Positions 1 to 7,197 of a DNA stretch of 45,433 nucleotides are shown here, piece after piece. The notes beneath the pieces are model-generated. The model ran no database searches and had not been told where the DNA came from. It worked only from the letters and a program-made list of their open reading frames with translations. Made by a program: the position numbers and the translations under genes. The first letter of the stretch is position 1, and every line of letters begins with the position of its first letter. Source of the DNA: Streptomyces misionensis (GTDB lineage: Bacteria; Actinomycetota; Actinomycetes; Streptomycetales; Streptomycetaceae); assembly GCF_007896895.1 (NCBI RefSeq), contig NZ_VOGW01000162.1, positions 1 to 45,433 of the forward strand, given 5' to 3'.

Positions 1-93
1 GGCTGCGGCCGTACCGCCGGTGAGCAGCGCCACAGTGAGGGCGCCGGTGCCCAGCGCGCGGCCGTAGCGGTGGTGGCGGAGTACGGAGGTCAT
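1..93 (-). CDS. Secreted or membrane-anchored protein, N-terminus only (partial)
   Basis: An ATG at 93 reads leftward for 31 codons to the window edge with no stop. The peptide begins MTSVLRHHRYGRALG and continues into a hydrophobic Ala/Leu/Thr/Gly stretch. This is the shape of a Streptomyces signal peptide: positive n-region with Arg and His, then an h-region. GGAGAG lies just upstream of the ATG, supporting this start. The mature protein is outside the window, so no function can be assigned. An 11-bp tandem repeat sits about 13 nt upstream of the start. Export is inferred from the signal-like N-terminus. Confidence 0.6.
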   Translation of the reverse strand, partial: MTSVLRHHRYGRALGTGALTVALLTGGTAAA

Positions 94-105
94 GGTTCTC
101 TCCTG

Positions 106-127
106 TCGCTCGATCGTCGCTCGATCG
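106..127. repeat. 11-bp perfect tandem repeat in the leader of the left-edge gene
   Basis: TCGCTCGATCG occurs twice head to tail (106-116 and 117-127), immediately upstream of the ribosome-binding site of the leftward gene starting at 93. Each unit contains the palindrome CGATCG, so it could be a dimer-binding operator or simply a leader repeat. Nothing else is recognisable between 128 and the MFS stop codon at 388. Confidence 0.6.
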
Positions 128-387
128 GACGTCATCCAGGCTGACCCGACTTCGCTCCGTCGGCCACTCGAAGCGCTCCGTGACCGCCCTTGGTGATCTG
201 TGTACACGCAGGTCAGGGGCGTATTGCGGGAGTTTTCCGAAGGCCCTTTCCCGGCCCGGGGGGAGCGGTGGCGACCCTGTCCCGGGTTGCGCCATGCGGC
301 GGGGTCCGGGTAGTGACCCGGCGGGCGCCGACAGGGGCTTCGCGGGGCCGCCCCTCACGGACGGCTCACCGACGTCTCGCGGATGCC

Positions 388-1824
388 CTACGGCAGCTCC
401 CCGACCGCCCGCGGCAGCCGCAGTCCGAGCAGCCCGGTCACCGCGATCCCGCCCACCTGCGCGAGCAGCGTGACCAGCAGGGCGTCGCGCATGCCCAGGT
501 GCGGGACCAGGGCGAGGAACAGCGTGCCCAGCGTGGCCACCCCCAGCGCGAGCGCCGACTGCTGGGCGGTGACCATCACCCCGCCGCCCACCCCGGCCCG
601 GGCCGGCGGCACCTCGGACAGCACGATCCGCATGATGTTGGGGAGTTGGAGCGCCTGACCGGCCCCGGCCACGGCCATCCCCGGCACCAGCGCGACCACG
701 TCCAGGTGCGGCCACCCGTGCCGGACGGCGAGCGCGATCAGCAGCACGCCGACGACCTGGACGACGGACCCGGCGCTGACCACGCGGGTGCCGTAGCGAC
801 CGATCAGCCGGGGACCGGCGAGGGAGGTGAACAGGAACGCCACGGCCATCGGCGCCAGCGCGAGCCCGGCCGGCACCGGACCGAGCCGGGCGCCCTCCTG
901 GAGCGCCAGCGCGATCACGAACATGAAGCCGCTGAAGGCGACCGCGAACGGCACGATCAGCACCAGTCCGCGCCGCAGCGACACCAGCTCCAGCAGGCTC
1001 GGCGGCACCAGCGGGGTCCGCCCCGCCCGGTCCGCCCGCCGCTCCACCAGCCAGAAGGCGGCCGCCGCGAACGGGAACGCGGCCAGCGACAGCCAGGTCC
1101 ACAGGGGCCAGCCCGTCGCCTCGCCCTCGGCGAGCGGGGCGAGCAGCGCCAGCAGGGACAGCCCGAGCAGCACGGTACCGAGCCCGTCGACGGGTTCCGG
1201 GTGCTGCGAGCGGGTCTCGGGCACCACCCGCACGGCGAGGATCAGCCCGAGGACCACCACCGGCACGTTGACCAGGAACACCGCGCGCCATCCGGAACCG
1301 GCGATGTCGGCGGCGACCAGGACCCCGCCGAGTATCTGCCCGGCCACCATGGCCAGGCCGGCCGTGGCGCCGTACAGGCTCATCGCCCGGGCCCGGCGCG
1401 CGCCCCGGGTGGCGGACTGGATGGTGGCGAGGACCTGCGGCAGCATCGCGGCGGCCGCGGCGCCCTGCGCCACCCGCGCGGCCACCAGTGACCAGGGGCC
1501 GGGCGCGAGTCCGCAGGCCAGCGAGGTCAGCCCGAAGGCCGCCATGCCGCCGAGGAACAGCCGGCGGCGGCCGAACAGGTCCCCGAGCCGGCCGCCGAGC
1601 ACGAGCAGGACGGCGTACGCCACCCCGTACCCCGCGACCACCAGCTCCAGGACGGCCTCGCTCGCGTGCAGGTCGGCGCCCATGGTCGGCAGGGCCACGT
1701 TGACGATGAAGAAGTCGACCAGCGGCAGCGCCGCGGCCAGGAGGACGGTGAACAGTCCGAGCGCGCCGAGCGCGGGCGGCGCGGTCGCCCGGCGTACGGC
1801 GTCGACGGTGATGGTCTCACTCAT
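388..1824 (-). CDS. MFS transporter, DHA2-like drug exporter
   Basis: A 478-residue polytopic membrane protein, probably a proton-coupled efflux pump. The first helix carries the drug:H+ antiporter signature LVDFFIVNVALPTM. The loop after helix 2 has the MFS motif-A-like GGRLGDLFGRRR. Length and helix content fit the 14-helix DHA2 group. I place the start at the ATG at 1824 (MSETITVDAV); an in-frame upstream extension to 1872 would run through the operator-like palindromes. The gene is divergent from an XRE/MmyB-like regulator at 1926, the usual arrangement of an exporter with its own repressor. Substrate unknown; a lipophilic or antibiotic-like compound is only inferred from the family. Confidence 0.88.
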   Translation of the reverse strand: MSETITVDAVRRATAPPALGALGLFTVLLAAALPLVDFFIVNVALPTMGADLHASEAVLELVVAGYGVAYAVLLVLGGRLGDLFGRRRLFLGGMAAFGLTSLACGLAPGPWSLVAARVAQGAAAAAMLPQVLATIQSATRGARRARAMSLYGATAGLAMVAGQILGGVLVAADIAGSGWRAVFLVNVPVVVLGLILAVRVVPETRSQHPEPVDGLGTVLLGLSLLALLAPLAEGEATGWPLWTWLSLAAFPFAAAAFWLVERRADRAGRTPLVPPSLLELVSLRRGLVLIVPFAVAFSGFMFVIALALQEGARLGPVPAGLALAPMAVAFLFTSLAGPRLIGRYGTRVVSAGSVVQVVGVLLIALAVRHGWPHLDVVALVPGMAVAGAGQALQLPNIMRIVLSEVPPARAGVGGGVMVTAQQSALALGVATLGTLFLALVPHLGMRDALLVTLLAQVGGIAVTGLLGLRLPRAVGELP

Positions 1825-1853
1825 GCCATCGAGCCTGCGGTCCGGCCCAGACG

Positions 1854-1893
1854 GGTACCAGAGTGTCCTCATCCTGGTACCAGGAGTACCTGG
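1854..1893. promoter_or_regulatory. Operator candidate between MFS exporter and XRE regulator
   Basis: The 101-bp divergent gap holds a perfect 12-bp palindrome CCTGGTACCAGG (1873-1884). A second GGTACCAG stands upstream at 1854-1861 and a related AGTACCTGG at 1885-1893. Repeated GGTACC-cored half sites between a regulator and its target are typical of autoregulated operators. Binding by the adjacent regulator is inferred. Confidence 0.55.
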
Positions 1894-1925
1894 AAACAGG
1901 ATGACCGTACCGGCACCCTGGAAGC

Positions 1926-2801
1926 ATGACGAGCACGGTCACCGCCCGGCAGCAGGACACCACCGTCAAGGGCGCGGAGATCCGGCGGCACGAACTGGCC
2001 GCCTTCCTGCGCAGCCGGCGCGAGCGCATCAGTCCCGAGCAGGTCGGGCTGCCGCGCGGCCCCCGTCGGCGGACGCCGGGGCTGCGCCGCGAGGAGGTGG
2101 CGCACCTGTCCGCGGTCGGCGTCACCTGGTACACCTGGCTCGAACAGGCCCGCCCCATCCAGGTCTCCGTGCAGGTGCTCGACGCCCTCGCGCGCACCCT
2201 GCGGCTCGACGCCAGCGAGCGCGCCCACCTGTTCCAGCTGGCCGGCGCCAACGACCCGTCGCCCGCGGCGAGTTGTCCGAGCGTGACCCCGGCGATCCGG
2301 GAGATGCTGGAGCGCCTCGAACCGATCCCGGCCGCCGTGCAGAACAGCCGGTACGACATCGTCGCCTACAACCGCACCTACGGCCGCCTCATGGGCGACC
2401 TGGACGCGATCGCGCCGGAGGACCGCAACTGCGTGCTGCTCGCCTACACCAACGCCGACTGGCAGGCGGCGATCGTGCACCTGGAGGAGAGCCGGCGGCT
2501 GATGGCCGCCCGGCTGCGCGCCTCCCTCGCCGGTCATCTCGGGGAACCGGCCTGGAAGATGCTGCTCGCCCGGCTGGAGGAGTCGCCGGTGTTCCGGGAG
2601 CACTGGGAGCGCTACGAGGTGGTGCGCCACCGGTCCAGGACCAAGGAGTTCATCAACCCCTATGTGGGCCGCCTGACGCTGGAGCACACCGATCTGTGGC
2701 TGGCCCCCGAGGCGGGCTTCCGGATGGTGACGTACACGCCGCGGAACGACGAGACGCGGGAGCGTCTGGAGCGGCTCCACCTGCTGGCGCAGGGGAGCTG
2801 A
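1926..2801 (+). CDS. XRE-family regulator with MmyB-like ligand-binding domain
   Basis: A 291-residue cytosolic transcription factor. Residues about 20-95 form a Cro/C1-type helix-turn-helix with the family pattern RRTPGLRREEVAHLSAVGV followed by WYTWLEQ. The remaining ~190 residues match the MmyB-like C-terminal domain (conserved NxxYDIVAYNRTYGRLMGDL segment and a C-terminal F.NPYVGRLTLEH.dLWL block), a PAS-like pocket thought to bind small, often lipidic ligands. It starts at the ATG at 1926, 101 bp from the divergent MFS gene, so it probably represses that exporter and itself through the GGTACC palindromes. The ligand is unknown. Confidence 0.9.
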   Translation: MTSTVTARQQDTTVKGAEIRRHELAAFLRSRRERISPEQVGLPRGPRRRTPGLRREEVAHLSAVGVTWYTWLEQARPIQVSVQVLDALARTLRLDASERAHLFQLAGANDPSPAASCPSVTPAIREMLERLEPIPAAVQNSRYDIVAYNRTYGRLMGDLDAIAPEDRNCVLLAYTNADWQAAIVHLEESRRLMAARLRASLAGHLGEPAWKMLLARLEESPVFREHWERYEVVRHRSRTKEFINPYVGRLTLEHTDLWLAPEAGFRMVTYTPRNDETRERLERLHLLAQGS

Positions 2802-2935
2802 CGGACCGCCGGGGGCGGGTGGGCTTTCGGTAAAAGGTTCGACATCTGCGGTTCAACTGGGTTGTCCTGTGCATGACTCGCCCGATGGGATGCGCACGAC
2901 CACTTCGGTCGTCACCGGATCTCTCAGGGGACTTC

Positions 2936-4303
2936 ATGCACATAGCCCGTACCGGGCGAGGCGTCGCGGCCGCCACCGCGACCGCCGCCGCCCTCGTCGC
3001 CGCCGCGCTGGCCACCGCCGCCCCCGCAGGCGTCGCCGCCGCCCCCGCCGCCGTGCCGCACACCTTCGCGGCTCCGGCCGTCGCCGGGCACACCCTGGCC
3101 CACGACGTGGACAGCCCGATCTCCATCGCGCAGTGCCAGGCCAAGTGGCACATCAACTGCTACACCCCGTTGCAGTACCGCACCGCGTACCACCTCGACT
3201 CGCTGTACCGCAAGGGCGTCACCGGCAAGGGGCGCACGATCGTCATCGTCGACTCGTTCGGCTCCCCGACGATCCAGCACGACCTCGACGTCTACAGCAA
3301 GCAGTTCGGCATGCCGAGCACCAAGGTCGACGTGGTCAAGTGGGGCAAGGTGCCCCCCTTCGACCCCAAGAACTCCGACATGACGGGCTGGGCCGGCGAG
3401 TCCACCCTGGACGTCGAGATGGCCCACGCCGTGGCGCCGGGCGCGAAGATCGTCCTGGTGGAGACGGGCGTCGCCGAGACCGAGGGCGTCACCGGTCTGC
3501 CGGAGATGATGAGCGCCGAGAAGTCCCTGATCGACCACGGTGTCGGCGATGTCATCACGCAGAGCTTCGGCGCGACGGAGAACACCTTCCCGGGCTTCGA
3601 CAAGGGCGACTTCTCCAGCATCCGCGGCCTGCGGTACGCCTTCGAGGACGCGGCCCGCAAGCACGTGACCGTGCTCGCCTCCTCCGGTGACGGCGGCGCC
3701 ACCGACAGCACCGCGGACGGCAAGGGCTACTACAAGGAGCGGGTCAACTCCTGGCCCTCCGCCGACCCGCTGGTGACCTCCGTCGGCGGCACCCAGCTGC
3801 ACCTGGACGAGCAGGGCAGGCGGATCGCGCCGGACAGCGTCTACAACGACTACGGCGCGGGCGGCGGCGGTCAGTCCCACGTCTTCACCCGGCCTGACTT
3901 CCAGAACGGCGTGAAGAAGGCCGTCGGCAGCCGCCGCGGCACCCCGGACGTCTCGATGGCCGCCGCGGTCAACGGCGGTGCCTGGGTGTACTCCAGCTAC
4001 GACCCGACCGCGGTCGGCTGGGACGTCTACGGCGGCACCAGCGAGGCCAGCCCGCTCTTCTCGGGCATCGTGGCCCTCGCCGACCAGGTGGCCGGACACC
4101 GCGTGGGCGACATCAACGCGGCGCTCTACAGCCTGGCCAAGCACAAGGGCACCGGCGTCGTGGACGTCAACGACGGCACGGACAACAGCTACGCGGGCGT
4201 CACCGGCTACCAGGCCGTCGACGGCTACGACATGGCCACCGGCGTCGGCACGGTGGACGCGCCGGCCTTCGTCGCGGCGCTGGCGAAGGCCGCCCGCCAC
4301 TGA
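2936..4303 (+). CDS. Secreted S53 family (sedolisin) serine-carboxyl peptidase
   Basis: A 455-residue exported protease. The ATG at 2936 follows AGGGGA and opens an Ala-rich signal peptide with Arg near the N-terminus (residues 1 to ~37). The catalytic set is visible: Glu155 and Asp159 in GESTLD, the oxyanion Asp252 in ASSGDGG, and nucleophile Ser369 in GGTSEASP. A C-terminal DMATGVGTVDA segment matches the family's calcium-site region. A full pro-kumamolisin prodomain is not obvious; only about 30 residues separate the signal peptide from the catalytic domain, as in the short Streptomyces S53 enzymes. The family works at acidic pH on peptides. The gene stands alone, with a strong hairpin 22 bp after its stop. 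Confidence 0.92.
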   Translation: MHIARTGRGVAAATATAAALVAAALATAAPAGVAAAPAAVPHTFAAPAVAGHTLAHDVDSPISIAQCQAKWHINCYTPLQYRTAYHLDSLYRKGVTGKGRTIVIVDSFGSPTIQHDLDVYSKQFGMPSTKVDVVKWGKVPPFDPKNSDMTGWAGESTLDVEMAHAVAPGAKIVLVETGVAETEGVTGLPEMMSAEKSLIDHGVGDVITQSFGATENTFPGFDKGDFSSIRGLRYAFEDAARKHVTVLASSGDGGATDSTADGKGYYKERVNSWPSADPLVTSVGGTQLHLDEQGRRIAPDSVYNDYGAGGGGQSHVFTRPDFQNGVKKAVGSRRGTPDVSMAAAVNGGAWVYSSYDPTAVGWDVYGGTSEASPLFSGIVALADQVAGHRVGDINAALYSLAKHKGTGVVDVNDGTDNSYAGVTGYQAVDGYDMATGVGTVDAPAFVAALAKAARH

Positions 4304-4325
4304 GGCGGCCGTCCGGACACGAGTG

Positions 4326-4356
4326 AGCCGGCCCGGGTTCCGTACCCGGGCCGGCT
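4326..4356. terminator. Hairpin terminator after the S53 peptidase gene
   Basis: A perfect 13-bp inverted repeat (AGCCGGCCCGGGT at 4326-4338, ACCCGGGCCGGCT at 4344-4356) with a 5-nt loop lies between the convergent S53 peptidase and the second MFS gene. It has no U-tract, as is common for Streptomyces terminators, and could act in both directions. Confidence 0.75.
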
Positions 4357-4373
4357 TCGCCGTGCGGGGACCG

Positions 4374-5828
4374 CTACCGGCCGGCGGCGACCGTCTGCCG
4401 GATCTCCGTCGTCTCCAGCCGCTGCGCCGTCAGCTCGGCCGTGCGGTGGGCCCAGCGGCCGCTGGTGAGCAGGCCCAGGACCAGCACCGCGACACCGCAG
4501 ACGGTGAGGATCCACCAGCCGGGACGGGCGGCGGAGACGAACGCGGTGCGGTAGGACGACGCGCCGATGCCGGAGGCGAGCACGGCGCCGATCACCGCGA
4601 CGCCGAGGGTCTGGCCGAGCTGCCGGCTGGTGGAGGCGACGGCGGCGGCGACGCCGGCCTGGGTGCGGGGCATGCCGGAGACGGCCGTGTTGGTGATCGG
4701 CGCGTTGACGAAGCCGAAGCCGACGCCGAACAGGACGTAGCCGAGGAACAGGGTGACGTTCGAGGTCTCCGCCTCGAACAGCGCGAACAGGACGGCGCTC
4801 ACGGTCATCGCGGTACCGGCGATCAGCAGCGGCACCCGGGGGCCGCGGGTGCCGACCAGCCGGCCGGACAGCGGCGCGCACAGGAAGGTCGGCACGGCCA
4901 TGGGCAGCATCCACAGGCCCGCGTGCAGGGCGTCGAGGCCGCGCACGTTCTGGAGGTACAGCGTCGACATGAACAGGAAGCCGCCGAGCGCGGAGAAGGC
5001 GCAGATGGCGATCACGGTCGCCCCGCTGAACGGAGCGGAGCGGAAGAAGCGCAGGTCGATGAGGGGTTCGTCACGCCTCGGCTCGTACCAGAGCAGGGCC
5101 GCGAGGGCAGCGACGGCGATCACGAAGTACGGCGCGACCGAGGCGAGACCGGACTCCGGGGCCTGGATGATGCCGTACGTCAGCGCGCCGAACAGGGCGA
5201 TGACCAGCACCTGCCCGGCCGGGTCGGGACGGCGGGCCTTGGGGGCGCGGGACTCCGGCACGAAGCGGAGGGTGAGCAGCAGGGCCGCGAGGCCGATCGG
5301 GAGGTTGATCCAGAAGATCGCGCGCCAGCTCACGGACTGCACGAGCAGCCCGCCGACCAGCGGGCCCGCGGCCATGGATATGCCGACCACCGCGCCCCAG
5401 GCGCCGATCGCGCGGGCGCGCTCACGGGCGTCGGTGAAGGTGTTGGTGATGATCGACATCGCGACCGGGTTGAGCATCGAGCCGCCCACCGCCTGGATCA
5501 TGCGGAAGACGACCAGCAGCGACAGGTTCGGTGCGAGCGAGCAGAGCACCGAACCGATGGTGAAGACCGTGAGCCCGGCCATGAAGACGCGCTTGCGGCC
5601 GATCCGGTCGGCCGTGGAGCCCGCCAGCATCAGCAGCGAGGCGAGGACGAGGGTGTACGCGTCGATGGTCCACTGCAGACCCGAGGTGGTGGCGTGCAGA
5701 TCGCGCTGCATGGAGGGCAGTGCCACATTCAGCACGGTGTTGTCGAGGCTCACGATCAGCAGGCTCATGCAGCAGATCGCAAGCACGAGCATGCGCCTGC
5801 GGTGACTCAACTCTGGCATAGCCGTCAT
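4374..5828 (-). CDS. MFS transporter, EmrB/QacA (DHA2) family
   Basis: A 484-residue, probably 14-helix proton antiporter. The first helix has LIVSLDNTVLNVALPSM, the classic DHA2 signature with an intramembrane Asp. The motif-A loop reads GSTADRIGRKRVF and the helix-5 antiporter motif region reads GAWGAVVGISMAAGPLVGGLL. The start could be the ATG at 5828 or MPEL at 5819; neither has a good Shine-Dalgarno sequence. No regulator is adjacent. An AT-rich patch upstream (5846-5872) may hold the promoter and an operator. Multidrug or antibiotic export is the family expectation; the substrate is unknown. Confidence 0.9.
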   Translation of the reverse strand: MTAMPELSHRRRMLVLAICCMSLLIVSLDNTVLNVALPSMQRDLHATTSGLQWTIDAYTLVLASLLMLAGSTADRIGRKRVFMAGLTVFTIGSVLCSLAPNLSLLVVFRMIQAVGGSMLNPVAMSIITNTFTDARERARAIGAWGAVVGISMAAGPLVGGLLVQSVSWRAIFWINLPIGLAALLLTLRFVPESRAPKARRPDPAGQVLVIALFGALTYGIIQAPESGLASVAPYFVIAVAALAALLWYEPRRDEPLIDLRFFRSAPFSGATVIAICAFSALGGFLFMSTLYLQNVRGLDALHAGLWMLPMAVPTFLCAPLSGRLVGTRGPRVPLLIAGTAMTVSAVLFALFEAETSNVTLFLGYVLFGVGFGFVNAPITNTAVSGMPRTQAGVAAAVASTSRQLGQTLGVAVIGAVLASGIGASSYRTAFVSAARPGWWILTVCGVAVLVLGLLTSGRWAHRTAELTAQRLETTEIRQTVAAGR

Positions 5829-5845
5829 CGTACGCCGATTTCGAT

Positions 5846-5872
5846 AGTGCGTCTAACTAATGACTATTACAC
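5846..5872. promoter_or_regulatory. AT-rich operator/promoter candidate before the second MFS gene
   Basis: TAGTGCGTCTAACTA and the following TGACTATTA form an AT-rich patch with short inverted (TAGT...ACTA) and direct (ACTA) repeats, in an otherwise GC-rich gap between the divergent MFS gene and dusB. MarR- and TetR-type regulators often bind such sites. Assignment is tentative. Confidence 0.3.
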
Positions 5873-5984
5873 GGTCCCGGGCGGATCCGGGGCATCCGAG
5901 GGCCGGGCATCGCGGCCGGTGAGGGACAATGGGTTCTTGTCCCACGCCGTTCTTTCCGTTGTACAGCCGTTCCGGAGCCGTCTG

Positions 5985-7115
5985 ATGACCCACCCGCTGA
6001 CCATCGGCCCGCACGCCGTGACGCCGCCCGTGGTGCTCGCACCCATGGCGGGCATCACCAACGCCCCCTTCCGCACCCTGTGCCGGGAGTTCAGCGGGGG
6101 CAAAGGCCTGTTCGTCAGCGAGATGATCACGACCCGGGCGCTGGTCGAGCGCAACGAGAAGACCATGCAGCTGATCCGGTTCGACGCGAGCGAGACCCCG
6201 CGTTCGATCCAGCTGTACGGCGTGGACCCGGCGACCGTCGGCAAGGCCGTCCGCATGATCGCGGAGGAGGACCTCGCCGATCACATCGACCTGAACTTCG
6301 GCTGCCCGGTGCCCAAGGTGACCCGCAAGGGCGGCGGCTCGGCGCTGCCGTACAAGCGGAACCTGCTGCGGGCGATCCTGCGCGAGGCGGTCTCCGGCGC
6401 GGGCGACCTGCCCGTGACCATGAAGATGCGCAAGGGCATCGACGACGACCACATGACCTACCTCGACGCCGGGCGCATCGCCGTCGAGGAGGGCGTGACG
6501 GCGATCGCGCTGCACGGCCGTACCGCCGCCCAGCACTACGGCGGCACCGCGGACTGGTCGGCCATCGCGCGCCTGAAGGAGCACGTGCCCGAGATCCCCG
6601 TGCTCGGCAACGGCGACATCTGGTCCGCGCAGGACGCGCTGCGGATGGTCCGGGAGACCGGCTGCGACGGAGTGGTCGTGGGCCGGGGCTGCCTGGGCCG
6701 GCCGTGGCTGTTCGCCGACCTCGTCGCCGCGTTCGAGGGGCGCACCGACCACCAGCGGCCCACGCTGCGGGAGGTCGCCGACGTGATGGTGCGGCACGCG
6801 CGGCTGCTGGGGGAGTGGCTCGGGGACGAGTCCAAGGGCGTGATCGACTTCCGCAAGCACGTCGCCTGGTACCTGAAGGGCTTCGCCGTCGGTTCCGAGA
6901 TGCGGGGGCGCCTCGCGATCACCTCGTCCCTGGAAGAACTGCGGGCCGGCCTCGACGAACTCGACCTCGACCAGGAGTGGCCCGCCGGCGCGGACGGCCC
7001 GCGCGGCCGGACCTCCGGCAACAACCGGGTGGTGCTGCCGGACGGCTGGCTGAAGGACCCGTACGACTGCGCGGGCGTGGGCGCGGAAGCGGAACTGGAC
7101 ACGTCGGGCGGCTGA
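5985..7115 (+). CDS. dusB: tRNA-dihydrouridine synthase B
   Basis: A 376-residue FMN enzyme that reduces specific uridines of the tRNA D-loop to dihydrouridine using NADPH. Visible family blocks are APMAGITNAPFRTLCREF at the N-terminus of the TIM barrel, LNFGCPVPKVTRKGGGSAL with the catalytic Cys, TMKMRKGID, ALHGRTAAQHYGG, GNGDIWS and GVVVGRGCLGRPWLF for FMN phosphate binding. A C-terminal helical tRNA-binding domain follows. The ATG at 5985 has GGAG 8 nt upstream. It is monocistronic: divergent from the MFS gene and convergent with the glycosidase pair. Confidence 0.95.
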   Translation: MTHPLTIGPHAVTPPVVLAPMAGITNAPFRTLCREFSGGKGLFVSEMITTRALVERNEKTMQLIRFDASETPRSIQLYGVDPATVGKAVRMIAEEDLADHIDLNFGCPVPKVTRKGGGSALPYKRNLLRAILREAVSGAGDLPVTMKMRKGIDDDHMTYLDAGRIAVEEGVTAIALHGRTAAQHYGGTADWSAIARLKEHVPEIPVLGNGDIWSAQDALRMVRETGCDGVVVGRGCLGRPWLFADLVAAFEGRTDHQRPTLREVADVMVRHARLLGEWLGDESKGVIDFRKHVAWYLKGFAVGSEMRGRLAITSSLEELRAGLDELDLDQEWPAGADGPRGRTSGNNRVVLPDGWLKDPYDCAGVGAEAELDTSGG

Positions 7116-7156
7116 GCCGCCGCCCGCCTGCCCTGTCCCGCGCCGCTCTTCGGTCC

Positions 7157-7180
7157 CGTCCGGCCGTCCGGCCGTCCGGC
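7157..7180. repeat. Three tandem 8-bp repeats
   Basis: CGTCCGGC is repeated three times without interruption in the 82-bp gap between the convergent dusB and glycosidase genes. It could vary in copy number between strains. No function is apparent and no clear hairpin terminator is seen in this gap. Confidence 0.6.
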
Positions 7181-7197
7181 GCCGCTCCCGCCCCGGC

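Noticed and set aside
1825..1872. N-terminal extension of the first MFS protein
   Set aside because: It would read toward the operator palindromes and adds residues not typical of the family; the ATG at 1824 fits homologues better.
2924..4300. 458-codon open frame antisense to the S53 peptidase
   Set aside because: Shadow of a gene with intact catalytic motifs; the translation is compositionally biased and unrecognisable.
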